Source of the DNA: Roseburia hominis
Lineage (GTDB): Bacteria; Bacillota; Clostridia; Lachnospirales; Lachnospiraceae
Direction: 5' to 3'
Assembly (NCBI GenBank): GCA_040702975.1
Contig: CP159990.1
Span: 310,001-374,000 of the forward strand
Length of the DNA: 64,000 nucleotides
The notes below the pieces were generated by a model. That model ran no database searches. It was not told the origin of the DNA and was given only the letters and a program-made list of their open reading frames with translations. The translations under genes were made by a program, and so were the position numbers. Of the stretch, positions 30,526 to 40,358 are shown one piece after another (position 1 is the stretch's first letter; every line of letters begins with the position of its first letter).

Positions 30526-31662
30526 TTAATATTTGTCGGTAGCTTCACTAACTTTAACTACACGGTTTTCTGCAGCAGATTGATAAGCGGCCTTGATAAC
30601 TTGAAGGAGCTTTTTGCCGTCCTCTCCACTGCAACTTGGTTCTCTATCTTCAAGCACAGCATCTGAAAATTCCTTATTCTCGAACTTAAATGCAGCAGTA
30701 TATCCGCATTCAAGATTCTCATAAGAGATAGATGTTCCATCTTTATAATGAATCAATGGTGCTTTCATTTGGAGTCTTCCCTCAACTCCATTAAGCCAGA
30801 TTACACCTTTGTCTCCGATAATTTCTACACGATCGTCGAACGGTGAACCACCTGTTTTTGAAATGCTTAACGGAGCTCCGAAATGCTCGTCGAAGCTGCC
30901 GACTGCATACGAATCAGCATATTTAAAAGCTGTGACCGAACAATACTCTCTGTCTGTGACTCCATCATTTGCATATTTGATTATGCAGGAAATTTCCTCG
31001 ATTTCTCCTCCCAAATACCTGGCAACAGCAAATCTGTGATGCCCACAATCGTAGAATCTTCCTCCACCCATTTTGCAAGAATCAAATCTCCAATCACCGG
31101 TAGCTGTCAGTTTGTTAGCCAAGCCATAGTATCCGTGGAAAGCATCTGAGAATTTCTCCGGATCGTCCGGAAACATTGGACCAGTTCCTTGTCCGAGAGT
31201 TACCCGGACCATCGTCAAATTACCAATTTCACCATTTTCAATCAATTCTTTCGCCTTCATAACAGACGGATCAAACACACAGTTTTCAAGAAGCATCAGT
31301 TTTACATCTTTCGCTTTAGCTGCTGCAATCATCTCATCTGCATCAGACAATTTTGTAGCAAAACATTTTTCAACGCCAATATGTTTTCCTGCATTTGCCG
31401 CATCAATTGTCATTTGCCGATGAAGATGATGAGGAGTAAGCACAAACACAGCATCTACTTCATCATCACCAAGCATATCATGATAATCCGTATATAATTT
31501 TGATATGCCTGTAACCTTACCCCATTTCTGTAAAAGTTCTTCTTCTGTATCGCATAATGCTACCAGAACACCATTGATTTCTTCAGCGTGATCCATATAA
31601 GCTCTGATATGATGCTTTGCAATCATACCTAACCCAATTAGTCCAATACGTACTTTTTCCAT
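30526..31662 (-). CDS. Gfo/Idh/MocA family oxidoreductase
   Basis: 378 residues. The N-terminal Rossmann fold has GLIGLGMIAKHH. The usual EKP catalytic lysine motif reads VEKCF (Pro replaced by Cys), and the C-terminal substrate domain has FYDCGHHRFAVARYLGG with the conserved Asp and His. Family members oxidise a ring hydroxyl of sugars or inositols with NAD(P); the inositol 2-dehydrogenase IolG is one. 47 nt after the IolD-like gene and 56 nt before the amidohydrolase gene, hence one operon. The specific substrate is unknown. Confidence 0.88.
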   Translation of the reverse strand: MEKVRIGLIGLGMIAKHHIRAYMDHAEEINGVLVALCDTEEELLQKWGKVTGISKLYTDYHDMLGDDEVDAVFVLTPHHLHRQMTIDAANAGKHIGVEKCFATKLSDADEMIAAAKAKDVKLMLLENCVFDPSVMKAKELIENGEIGNLTMVRVTLGQGTGPMFPDDPEKFSDAFHGYYGLANKLTATGDWRFDSCKMGGGRFYDCGHHRFAVARYLGGEIEEISCIIKYANDGVTDREYCSVTAFKYADSYAVGSFDEHFGAPLSISKTGGSPFDDRVEIIGDKGVIWLNGVEGRLQMKAPLIHYKDGTSISYENLECGYTAAFKFENKEFSDAVLEDREPSCSGEDGKKLLQVIKAAYQSAAENRVVKVSEATDKY

Positions 31663-31709
31663 CTTTTCTCTCCTATTTTTTTCATTTTCTATTTTCAGTT
31701 TTACATCAA

Positions 31710-33590
31710 TTAGAAACCTATCGTATGCTTGAGATTTTGAACTCTCTCACACCAATTTCCCACATTCCAATCTCCAAAGGTTCCAAGACCTCCCATCTCA
31801 TCCCTGCCGAAATATACAGGAACATGTACCAAGGACAGTCCATCATACTCGTATGCCTGTTCCAGAGCTTTTTTCAATTCCTCCACAGATTCCCCGCCAT
31901 AAAAGCCTTTTACTCCTTTAATAGACTCTGCCATCTTCACATAATCTACTACGACCTGATCGTCTGTCCTGAATTCTACGTCATACTGATTGTACTGAAG
32001 GCTTGTGATAGCTCCCATACGCCGGTTGTCAAAAACGACGATCATACCCTTAAGTCCATACTGAGCTCCATCTATCAAAACCTGCGGATTCATCATAAAA
32101 CTTCCGTCACCGCTGAAAGCTATCGGATAATCCCTTCCTCCTGCAAGTGCAAATGCAAGCGTCGAGGATACTGCAAATCCCATATAGGAAGACCCCGTGT
32201 CTGTGATTGTCTGCTTGGGTTTCTCATCAGTTACAATCTGAAATCCATTTGCCTGAACGTCTCCTGCATCAAATATCTTCACACATTCATGAGAATCGGC
32301 AAAATCCACTACTGTCTTAATCGCAGCAGGTTCTGTGAGAATCAGTTTCCCATACTTCTCGTCATATAGAACAGGGTTGTCATATCTTAATTGTTTGTAT
32401 GCCTCCCACTCTACGCGTTTCTTCATACATTCTTTCAGCCACTTTGAATCGGACGCTCTATTTTCTGCTGCCTTCAAAAGTTCAATCAGCCGCAAAAGGA
32501 CTTCTTTTGCATCTCCTTGTATCCGAATCGAATTACTATACTGCCCCAGATCATCATAATCGCAGTTAATATTGATAATCTTCTTAGATTTTCTAAGCGC
32601 TGTTCCTGAGCTGTCCCACTGACAGACACCTCTGGCCCCAACAGCGATAAACAAATCACACTCGTTCATGGCAAAGTTTCCGCAAATGGAGCCTTTAGAA
32701 CCACCAACACTCATATGACGCTTTTTAGAAGCCGGATACAGTCCCGGAACCTGGAGTCCCTGCACATAAACGGCATCCGTAAGCTCTAAAAACTCCTCCC
32801 AAACTTCCTCAGGAACATTGGAAGCTCCACCTCCTGCTTTTACCGTAATTCTGGAGGCATTACAAATAGCATTTACAGCAGCTTGATAAATATCCATATC
32901 AACGCTTACAACCTTTGATTCCTCAGACTTTTCCGGAAATTCCAACAAATTGCAGCCTTTTATGATTTTGGGCTGGATATTCATCGGAAGCAGCATATAG
33001 AACGGGGATCGTTTAGCCTTTCCATTCACTGCAACATCGCCTCTCTTCAGTGCGGTAAACACAGCTTCCGCAGTATGCAGCGAATATGCCGGGCCAAAAG
33101 TTGACAAAACCTTTAAAAACAGCTCCTGCTCCCTTCTTGGAATCTGCTGCATGTTTGGCCCTTCACTTTGACTGGTTTCATCACCCATCAAATAATAAAT
33201 ACCAAGGCCATTAGACAATGGAACCAGTGATCCTGCCGCCGCCTGCATAGCTCCTGGCCCTATAGATGTAAACACTGCAGCGGCTTTTCCGTATTTCCAT
33301 CTCAGCATAGATGCCACATGAGAAGCCTCTACCTCATTTCGAACATTGATCGTTTTTACCACATTTTCTTCTTCATATATACGAAGCACTTCTCCAACAT
33401 CCGTCGTTCCATGTCCAAAAATACCTATAAATGTTCTTACATCCTGATTTGCCAATCCAAGAATAACCGCCTCACTAAGGCTAATATCCTGAAATTGTTC
33501 CAAGCCGCCTATTTCCACAGCTTTTCGGATTGTACCATAAGTTTTAATCCCTCTGGCACGCTTTCTTCTTTGTTCAATTTTTTCGTCCAT
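31710..33590 (-). CDS. IolD-like thiamine diphosphate enzyme (cyclohexane-1,2-dione acylhydrolase type)
   Basis: 626-residue ThDP enzyme. The catalytic Glu lies in NVRNEVEASHVA (about residue 87), followed by SIGPGAMQAAAG. The C-terminal ThDP-Mg motif is FSGDGSFMMNPQ ... FDNRRMGAI. Overall length and the segment GIFGHGTTDVGEVL, YYLMGDETSQSEGPNMQQIP resemble IolD, which opens the ring of 3D-trihydroxycyclohexane-1,2-dione to 5-deoxyglucuronate. It differs enough that another cyclic dione is possible. First gene of its operon, followed by a Gfo/Idh/MocA dehydrogenase and a hydrolase. Confidence 0.8.
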   Translation of the reverse strand: MDEKIEQRRKRARGIKTYGTIRKAVEIGGLEQFQDISLSEAVILGLANQDVRTFIGIFGHGTTDVGEVLRIYEEENVVKTINVRNEVEASHVASMLRWKYGKAAAVFTSIGPGAMQAAAGSLVPLSNGLGIYYLMGDETSQSEGPNMQQIPRREQELFLKVLSTFGPAYSLHTAEAVFTALKRGDVAVNGKAKRSPFYMLLPMNIQPKIIKGCNLLEFPEKSEESKVVSVDMDIYQAAVNAICNASRITVKAGGGASNVPEEVWEEFLELTDAVYVQGLQVPGLYPASKKRHMSVGGSKGSICGNFAMNECDLFIAVGARGVCQWDSSGTALRKSKKIININCDYDDLGQYSNSIRIQGDAKEVLLRLIELLKAAENRASDSKWLKECMKKRVEWEAYKQLRYDNPVLYDEKYGKLILTEPAAIKTVVDFADSHECVKIFDAGDVQANGFQIVTDEKPKQTITDTGSSYMGFAVSSTLAFALAGGRDYPIAFSGDGSFMMNPQVLIDGAQYGLKGMIVVFDNRRMGAITSLQYNQYDVEFRTDDQVVVDYVKMAESIKGVKGFYGGESVEELKKALEQAYEYDGLSLVHVPVYFGRDEMGGLGTFGDWNVGNWCERVQNLKHTIGF

Positions 33591-33622
33591 TATTTTTTTT
33601 ATTCACACCTCCCTGACGTATT

Positions 33623-33636
33623 TTTTCCCGGGAAAT
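33623..33636. promoter_or_regulatory. Palindrome TTTTCCCGGGAAAT upstream of the IolD-like gene
   Basis: Twelve bases TTTCCCGGGAAA form a perfect palindrome 34-45 bases upstream of the start codon. The 14-mer matches the Bacillus Noc-binding consensus ATTTCCCGGGAAAT in 13 positions. No noc gene is visible, so an operator for the operon regulator is the simpler reading. Further palindromes, CAATTATAATTG (33685-33696) and GCAAC-CGCT-GTTGC (33696-33709), lie in the same promoter region. Confidence 0.4.
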
Positions 33637-33782
33637 ACATCTCCTTTTTTCAATTTAATTATATATTGAGGAAAACAAATTACACAATTATAATTGCAAC
33701 CGCTGTTGCGCATAATACAACACATCTTTTTTTTCAACAATTTAGACAAATACTTTTTGTTCATTTTATGCAATTTATCCAA

Positions 33783-33822
33783 AAAAGGAAGACTCTGATA
33801 ATTTATCAGAATCTTCCTTCCT
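33783..33822 (-). terminator. Terminator of the surface protein gene
   Basis: Arms near 33785-33801 and 33803-33819 (AAGGAAGACTCTGATAA and its near-complement) are followed on the minus strand by TTTTTT. It lies about 30 nt past the stop codon of the degenerate surface protein. Confidence 0.85.
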
Positions 33823-33850
33823 ATTTCTATATATTACTTTTACATTTTAA

Positions 33851-36800
33851 CTATCTGCACTTTCTTTTCTTAACAAAGCAGATTGCCGCAATAACACATA
33901 CTGCTGACATCATGACAATAATCCATCTATAACTTCCAAAATCACCCGTATTAACTTTCTGATCTGACTTTGAAGTAGTCGATGAACTACTCTGATTGCC
34001 CGGTTTGCTGTCACTTGGTTTATTGTCCCCTGGTTTATTCGGATTGCTCGGGTTGTCCGGCTTATCCGGGTTGTCCGGCTTATCCGGGTTGTCTGGCTTA
34101 TCCGGATTGTCCGGGTCATCCGGCTGACTACTCTTCCCGTTATCCTTCATCAATTCAATTTCAGATACCAGCACGGCATTTTCACCTGAAGTAAATTCGA
34201 AAGTCAGATTCTTAGCCTTTATGATTTCTTCAAAAATAATCTCATTAAATCCGGCTTTTAACTTATCTGACGCCAGAGTCATAACTTCTTCATCGCCATT
34301 TTTAATTACAAGTTTTGCAGGAACTCCATTTTCCTCAAATGCAATATTGATGAGGCCAATTTCTTTCAATTCATCTAATTCAACAAAGACAGAACCCTTC
34401 TCTCCATCGTAACTCCAGTTCCAATCATCATTTACCAACCCATTATTAATGCTGTCTATAGACGCTTCCGGAATGGTAAATGTCTGATAACGGCTATCCT
34501 CTGTATAAGCTCCAACGCCGTATCCCGTCTTTCCGTTCGTCTCAAAACTGTAATCCACAACCGGGGTATCAGAACCTTCTGCATAGATCTTAAGCCATCC
34601 GGTTCCGAGTGCCTCAACATTGAAGCCGTTAATCACGTCATAATTATTATCATGTCCTGTTACTTTACCAAATGTTTCATTTGACGCTGCTTCCACATTT
34701 TTACTCGTTACAAATCTCCAGTGTGCCTGGCCGTTATTATTGTAATCTCTCTGTGTCGCAAGCAACAGTGCATATTTTTTACCTGCCTTTAACGACGCCT
34801 GATTTCCGTCCTTGTCCCGCATTTCTACTTTGAACAGCTTTTGCAGTTCAGCCGAATTAACTGCGTCTTTCTTAATCACGCCTTTAGCAAGATAAGCTCC
34901 TTCCGGTCCTTTTCCACTCGCATCTGTCTCATAAATGTAAAGCTCCAGATCATGAATGTCGCTCTCCCAGAGACTCTTGTCATTTACAGTTCCCCAAATC
35001 TCCACGGCATCTAATGTAACGTCGCTTACAACCGTAGATGTTATCACCGGAACAGAATTTTCCTCGTAATCCAATTCCGTCATATAATTCTCTGTGTTAA
35101 ATGCATGGAATCCGTAAAGTGCAACCGGACTATGATCCGTTGTATCAAATTTTACACGGATCTTATTTGTCTTAATCCTGTCAAATGTGACCGTATTACG
35201 ATTTGACGTAATCGTTCCCATCGTGGCTTCCGGCACGTCCTCCCACTTGCCATCCACTTCGTACTGGGCGACTACTGAATTTGCAATACCAGTGTGTCAA
35301 GGCTCGGATTTCCTACCGGCTCATAATAGAGATAATAGTCGATACGGTCCACATAACGCTCTGTTCCGAAATCTACGCCATACCAGATATCTTCATCTTG
35401 CTCTGCAGATTCCCATCTCGCCTGAGTATTCAGTGCATTAAGATACCGCCGCCATGTGTGAAATCATTATTGTAAATAGAGTTATAATTTGAACCTGATT
35501 CAAACAGGGAACTTGTTGAATCCCGCGCATGAACTTCATCATATACATCGATTCGGATACCCCAGCTAAAATCGTTATCCTCTACGGTATTGTAGCTTGA
35601 ATTATCCATTTCCAGACAAACGTCCGAAGCAATCGCAAAGCTGTTATCCTTGATCGTATTGTTATTGCTTTTCCGCATGATCAGGGCATTTGCATTGTTA
35701 TTTGCATTATTTCCGCTAATTGTACTCTTACTTACTCCTTCCATCAGAAGAGCTCCGCCTTCCTGGTCGCCCCATCCGCCTTCCGGATTCGTATAGTTAT
35801 CAGAAAAATCACAATCTGCTACTGTAACTCCTGAACAATTAACAAGTTTTGCCGCCCAATAGAAGCCGCTTACCGTAATGCCGCTTATGGAAGAACCTTT
35901 CACTTTCTCCATCACGATACCCGTTCCTTTGAAAGCACCTGTATCAATTGTACATGCCGTTCTGTCAAACGGTTTATTTCTCATGGAATCCGAAACAGCA
36001 GCTTCATCGTCATAGGACATATCCCAATAATAGAAAGGTTTTGCTTCGCACAGATCGCTGAATGTACGCACGCCATCTTCTGAAACCTGAACCTTAAGGA
36101 TACCGCAAAAATGTTTTGCTTTTGAGTCAAAACTAAGCTTAATGGAAGATGCACCGGAAAGCACCAGAGAGCGCGCCATGTTGTAGAAGTTTTTCCGGAC
36201 ACGGCATTAAGCTGATATGCATAAGCTCCTGTTGTCGTATCAGATACGAATTTTTCTTCCTCTGCATTTACGATCTTTACATAATCTGCTTTTACTTTTA
36301 CATTGTCCGCACCGATCGTAATTCCTGTCTGTGCCCCTCCAAAATTATAGATACCCGGTTTTAACGCCGTATCTTTCTTTATGACCATGCCAGCCGTTGG
36401 TATGGTATAATCCTTGCTCTGATCGTAAACGTAAACATCTACACTTGCGACAGCACTTCCGCTCTGCACGGAAATTTTGGCAACTCCTTCTTTTGCGCCT
36501 GTAACGACAGCTTCGCCATCTTTTGCATTTAGAGTTACAGCATCGGAATCCGCAGAAAATTCTATCTTAGAATCCGTGATCTTAGCGCCATTTTGATCCA
36601 GAACCGTTGCCGTGATCTTAGTTGTTCCGCCGATTTCCAGAGTATCCTGATTGCTTACTTCAAGGGTAATATCATAGGGAACTGCCCCTCCAGGCACCGG
36701 TGGAAGATCCGGACCTACCGGCCCCTCCGAGCTGCTTCCCGGTGTATAATTGACCTTCAGATACATTGTGCCTACTACGGCCGTCTCATCGCAGGTACCC

Positions 36801-37885
36801 CTTACTCCAATCTGACCGGCTGCTTCTGTCCTGGCCGCCTCAATATTTTTGCTGCTTACCCAGTCGTATCTTCCATTTGTCTTTGTCAAATTATCTGCCA
36901 AGGGATCCGTAGTAAGTACAACCGCATACTGCGTATCCTTTTTCAAGCCTTTCACAGAAGACAGATCAATCGTGGTGACGCCTTTATCCACCACATCCGC
37001 CCCTGCTACCGTCACGGAACCAATCTGCTTATCCGGTACGCCACCGGACATAGAATAGACTGATGCCACCAGATCGGCCGTATTTCCACCTTCATCTGTT
37101 CTCTTGATCAGCCATACTTCAACAGAATTCAGATTTCCGTCTTCCGGCATGGTAAAGCTCTGCCAACGACTATAGGCATCCAAAGAGCTTCCAAAATCAA
37201 ATCCTGATCTTTTGCCGCTCGCGTCATGAGAATAATCAATTGCCCCTGCCTTTATTTTTTCGTAGGTGACCTTAAGATACATGGTTCCTACTGTAGTTTC
37301 TGCAGCAAATCCTCTGCCGTTATGTTTTCCGGCCACATCACCGCTTGCCACCACGGTCGTTTTATTACTCACCCAGTCATACTTCCCATTTGTCTTTTCA
37401 AAACTGGTAGTCAAAGTATCCATAGTAAGAAACAGCGCATACTGCTTTCCTTCCTCCAGTTTTCCCACATCACTGAAATTTATCGTAGTAATTCCTTTAT
37501 CCGTAACGTCTGAACCCTTTACGATTACCTCCCCGCCGATCTGAGTGCTGGGAACGCCGCCTTCCATCGCATATAAACTGGCCTTTATATCGCTTGTCCC
37601 GCCACTTTCATCTGCTCTCTTGATCAGCCATACATCTGCTGATTTTAGCGTGCCTTCCTCCGGCATGGTAAAACTCTGCCAACGGCCCCACGCATCTAGT
37701 TCATTTCCAAAATCCAACCCCCAGGTTTTTCTACTTGCATCAAACGTGTAATCAACGCATGACTCATCTGACGCATCTTCTGCGTGAACGACAGGTACAC
37801 TGCCTCCGAACACCGTCGCCACCAGCATGAAAAGCGTCATGATCATACTCAAAAAACGCTTTTGGTGTGTCGAAATCTTTCTCAT
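33851..37885 (-). pseudogene. Broken gene for a sortase-anchored beta-helix surface protein
   Basis: One original gene of roughly 1,300 codons is split over several frames. Part 1 (37885 to about 36190): signal peptide ending in VVHAED, two similar modules of about 170 residues (each with RWQSFTMPE and KTNG.YDWVS), and a bacterial Ig-like domain. Part 2 (to about 35440): a right-handed beta-helix with NNNTIKDNSF-type rungs. Part 3, after a third frame (35440-35290, WYGVDFGTERYVDRIDYYLYY) and a fourth (35257-33851): discoidin-like modules, a DNPDKP repeat spacer, and an NTGD sortase-type motif with a membrane anchor. The first shift falls in a T5 run at 36190-36194 (one base short on the restored frame). 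Sequencing error is possible for one, less so for three. Confidence 0.8.
34040..34125. repeat. Tandem 18-bp repeats coding for (DNPDKP)n
   Basis: Units such as GGGTTGTCCGGCTTATCC repeat three to four times in the cell-wall-spanning region of the surface protein. They encode an Asn-Pro-Asp-Lys-Pro spacer. The copy number could vary by slippage without changing frame, because the unit is a multiple of three. Confidence 0.8.
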
Positions 37886-37903
37886 TTTTTTCCTTCTTTC
37901 CGC

Positions 37904-38739
37904 TTACATTTCAATAAGCTTATCTAGTATTTCCTTTGCCTTTACGATATCCCTTTTCTGTTCTTCGCCAGAAATTTCCCGTTCGATCGTGATATCGCCG
38001 TCATATCCGATTTCTCTTAATTTCTTGATAAAATCCGGATAATTTACCTTTCCCTGTCCGAGAAGTACTTCTTTTCCAAGATAGTGCCCATCCGTAGGAT
38101 ACAGCCCGTCCTTACCGTGAATGCCGCGCACATATTCGCCAAATACGTCCAGCGCATCGATAGGATTTGCCTTACCGTACATGATCAGATTCGCCGGATC
38201 AAGGTTAATTCCAACATGCCCTTCTCCAAGCTCCTTTTCAATATCCTGAATCGCACGTTTCAAAGTCACCGGCGTTTCCTGCCCCGTCTCAAACAGGAAA
38301 ATCTGCCCATTTTCTTTACATTTTTCTACAATACTCTTGCATGCCGTAAGTACTTCCTGATATTTGGGATCGTAAGGATTTTCGGGCATATACCCTACAT
38401 GCGTTGCAAGCTGGAGACATGAATTTTCTTTGCAAAATCAGATCCTTCCATCAACATTTTTACACGCTCGGCACGATAATCGGCAGGAATCAGGCCCAAG
38501 GTAAGCTGTCCCTCGTAAAAATCCCATACCTTTCGTCCCTCCCAGCCACACCAGAAGGCGCTAATTCCTACGTCATACTTTTCGATTGCGGCATTTACTG
38601 CTTTTGCAGCAGCATCATCATTTAAAATTTTCCTGTTCCAGCAGACCAGCTGACAACTTTCCAATCCCATCGATTTCAGCTCTGCAAAACGTTCCTCAAT
38701 ATCCAACCTTGCTCCTGTGGAAACCGGGGATGCCTGGAA
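37904..38739 (-). pseudogene. Truncated and frameshifted sugar-phosphate isomerase/epimerase (TIM barrel)
   Basis: The N-terminal part reads VSTGARLDIEERFAELKSMG ... GSDFAKKIHVSS. The protein then continues in another frame as LATHVGYMPENPYDPKY ... DGDITIEREISG, the xylose-isomerase-like (AP_endonuc_2) fold also used by IolE and related enzymes. One base is missing near 38412. At the 5' end the frame meets a stop at about 38740, and the usual first residues and start codon are absent. This coincides with the truncation point of the divergent ROK gene. Not expected to be functional. Confidence 0.8.
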
Positions 38740-38742
38740 TTA

Positions 38743-39168
38743 ATGATCGGTGAGAATTCTCTTAGGAAACGGGTCCTGAAGCTTGACCAGCATTCCGGAC
38801 TGGCGCAGAATCAGGTCGTTACGTACAGTGATTTAGGTTCTGCCTCTCTATATGGCGATATTTGTGCGCAGACGGTAATTCATGATATAGCCGGAGATTT
38901 TTCAAATGCCCTTCGCAATCTTATCTGCCTTGTGCGTCCAAAGATTGTAATTATCGGCGGAAAAAGCAAGAATCTGGGACCATTGTTTCTCGAAGAGGTT
39001 AAAAAGAATCTGAATACTACCGGATTCCGACAAATTATAGATTCAATGGATCCGATCAGATATAGTATGTTAGATTCTGCAGCCTATTATATTGGCGCAA
39101 TGAAATATTTCTTTGATATACACTATGATTTTACGCAGAATTTATTCGATAGCTTCTTTATTGGATAA
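38743..39168 (+). pseudogene. 3' remnant of a ROK-family regulator or kinase
   Basis: About 140 codons that read like the end of a ROK protein: NALRNLICLVRPKIVIIGG with the family glycines, then a helix ending in RYSMLDSAAYYIGAMKYFF. The DNA-binding or ATP-binding N-terminal two thirds are missing, and there is no ribosome site before the first ATG. Its left edge abuts the truncated isomerase, so one deletion probably removed the ROK 5' part, the intergenic region and the isomerase start. Followed 20 nt later by a Gfo/Idh/MocA gene. Confidence 0.75.
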
Positions 39169-39187
39169 ATTCGCAGATTGGAGAATT

Positions 39188-40195
39188 ATGAAAAAATTGA
39201 GAGTTGCCCTTGTAGGATGTGGCCGTAATATCGAAAAAGCGAAATCGTTTGCAGACAAATTTCCCGGGTGTAAATATACGGCCGATTTTGACGAGATACT
39301 GGATAACAAGATCGACATTGTTCACCTCTGTCTTCCTCATTATCTTCACCCTAAGATGGCTATAAAGGCCATGAAAGCCGGAATTCACGTTATGACGGAA
39401 AAACCGATTTCCATCACTTTGCAGGAAGCTGACGAGATGCTTAAGGTGCAGCGGGAAACCGGAATGAAATTAGGTGTGATCTTCCAGACCAGATATACAA
39501 AAAGTGTAGAAACTTTGAAAGCTATGATCGAACGCGGAGATTTTGGAAGGATTCTGTCTGCCCGCTCTTATCTCACCTGGAACCGCCCGGCCAGTTATTA
39601 TGAAGACAGCGACTGGAAGGGAACCTGGGATAAGGAAGGCGGAGGCGTTTTGATTGACCAGGCTACCCACAGCGTCGACAGAGTACGCTACCTGGTGGGA
39701 AGCGATGTGGTGTGGATAGACGGAGGTATTCACAATTATGTACATGATTTTGTAAAAGTTGAAAACACTGCACATGCAATTATGATGTTTGAAAATGGAT
39801 GCCTGTACAACTTGTACGCATGCAACACTTACGGACTGGATTCCTCGATTCTGATTGAGCTTGTCGGTGAAAAGGGCCGTTGTGGCCTAAAGCAGGATAC
39901 CGGCTTCTATGAAATCGGTGATACCTATGAGGAAATTTATGACGCCTACATACCGGCAAGTGTCGGTCCTGTCTATTGGGGAAGCAGCCATTATATCCAG
40001 CTCCGTGATTTTTATGATTCCGTGTTATTGGATAAACCTGTGGCGGTTGATGGGTTAGAAGGACGTAAGACATTGGAGATTATTAAGGGAATCTATCTGT
40101 CTTCTGCAACTGGCAAGCGGATTACTATTCCTTTTGAAGATGTTTCATATGTAAATATTAATAAAATCGAAAAAGATGGGACTGCCGAAAAATAG
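39188..40195 (+). CDS. Gfo/Idh/MocA family oxidoreductase with deleted NAD-binding segment
   Basis: 335 residues, start ATG preceded by TTGGAG. The N-terminus reads LRVALVGCGRNIEKAKSFADKF. In the family about 25 residues carrying the rest of the glycine motif and the first beta-alpha unit stand between GCGR and EKAK, so an in-frame deletion is apparent. EKP is kept in VMTEKPIS, and the C-terminal LIDQATHSVDRVRYLVG is intact. Dinucleotide binding should be impaired, so the gene may be non-functional although the frame is open. It follows the ROK remnant and has its own strong terminator. Confidence 0.8.
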   Translation: MKKLRVALVGCGRNIEKAKSFADKFPGCKYTADFDEILDNKIDIVHLCLPHYLHPKMAIKAMKAGIHVMTEKPISITLQEADEMLKVQRETGMKLGVIFQTRYTKSVETLKAMIERGDFGRILSARSYLTWNRPASYYEDSDWKGTWDKEGGGVLIDQATHSVDRVRYLVGSDVVWIDGGIHNYVHDFVKVENTAHAIMMFENGCLYNLYACNTYGLDSSILIELVGEKGRCGLKQDTGFYEIGDTYEEIYDAYIPASVGPVYWGSSHYIQLRDFYDSVLLDKPVAVDGLEGRKTLEIIKGIYLSSATGKRITIPFEDVSYVNINKIEKDGTAEK

Positions 40196-40228
40196 ATATT
40201 CCTAAAGAAAATAACTGTTATATAAAGT

Positions 40229-40266
40229 ACCAAGATGAACGTCCACCGGACATTCACTTAGGCATG
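40229..40266. repeat. Short dispersed repeat, left copy
   Basis: ACCAAGATGAACG ... ATTCACTTAGGCATG recurs at 42937-42963 as ACCGAGATGAACG ... TTCACTAAGATATG with a 10-base difference in the middle. The two copies flank the DUF2975/HTH/DUF4173 cluster. Confidence 0.5.
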
Positions 40267-40282
40267 ATTGGCAAGAAGAATA

Positions 40283-40324
40283 GACGGATAAGAATCTAAT
40301 CGTTTCTTATCCGTCTTCTTTTTT
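40283..40324 (+). terminator. Terminator after the second Gfo/Idh/MocA gene
   Basis: Perfect 12-bp stem GACGGATAAGAA/TTCTTATCCGTC with a 9-nt loop, followed by TTCTTTTTTT. A textbook intrinsic terminator on the plus strand. Confidence 0.92.
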
Positions 40325-40358
40325 CAATAAAAATATATCGAAAAACAATAAATTTATA

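Noticed and set aside
31617..32369. 250-codon plus-strand frame over the IolD-like gene
   Set aside because: Antisense to a clear ThDP enzyme; composition rich in Ser, Cys, His and Leu without domains.
34040..34125. Regular 18-bp repeats resembling a small CRISPR array
   Set aside because: There are no spacers; the repeats are contiguous and encode the DNPDKP wall-spanning segment. No cas genes are present anywhere in the window.
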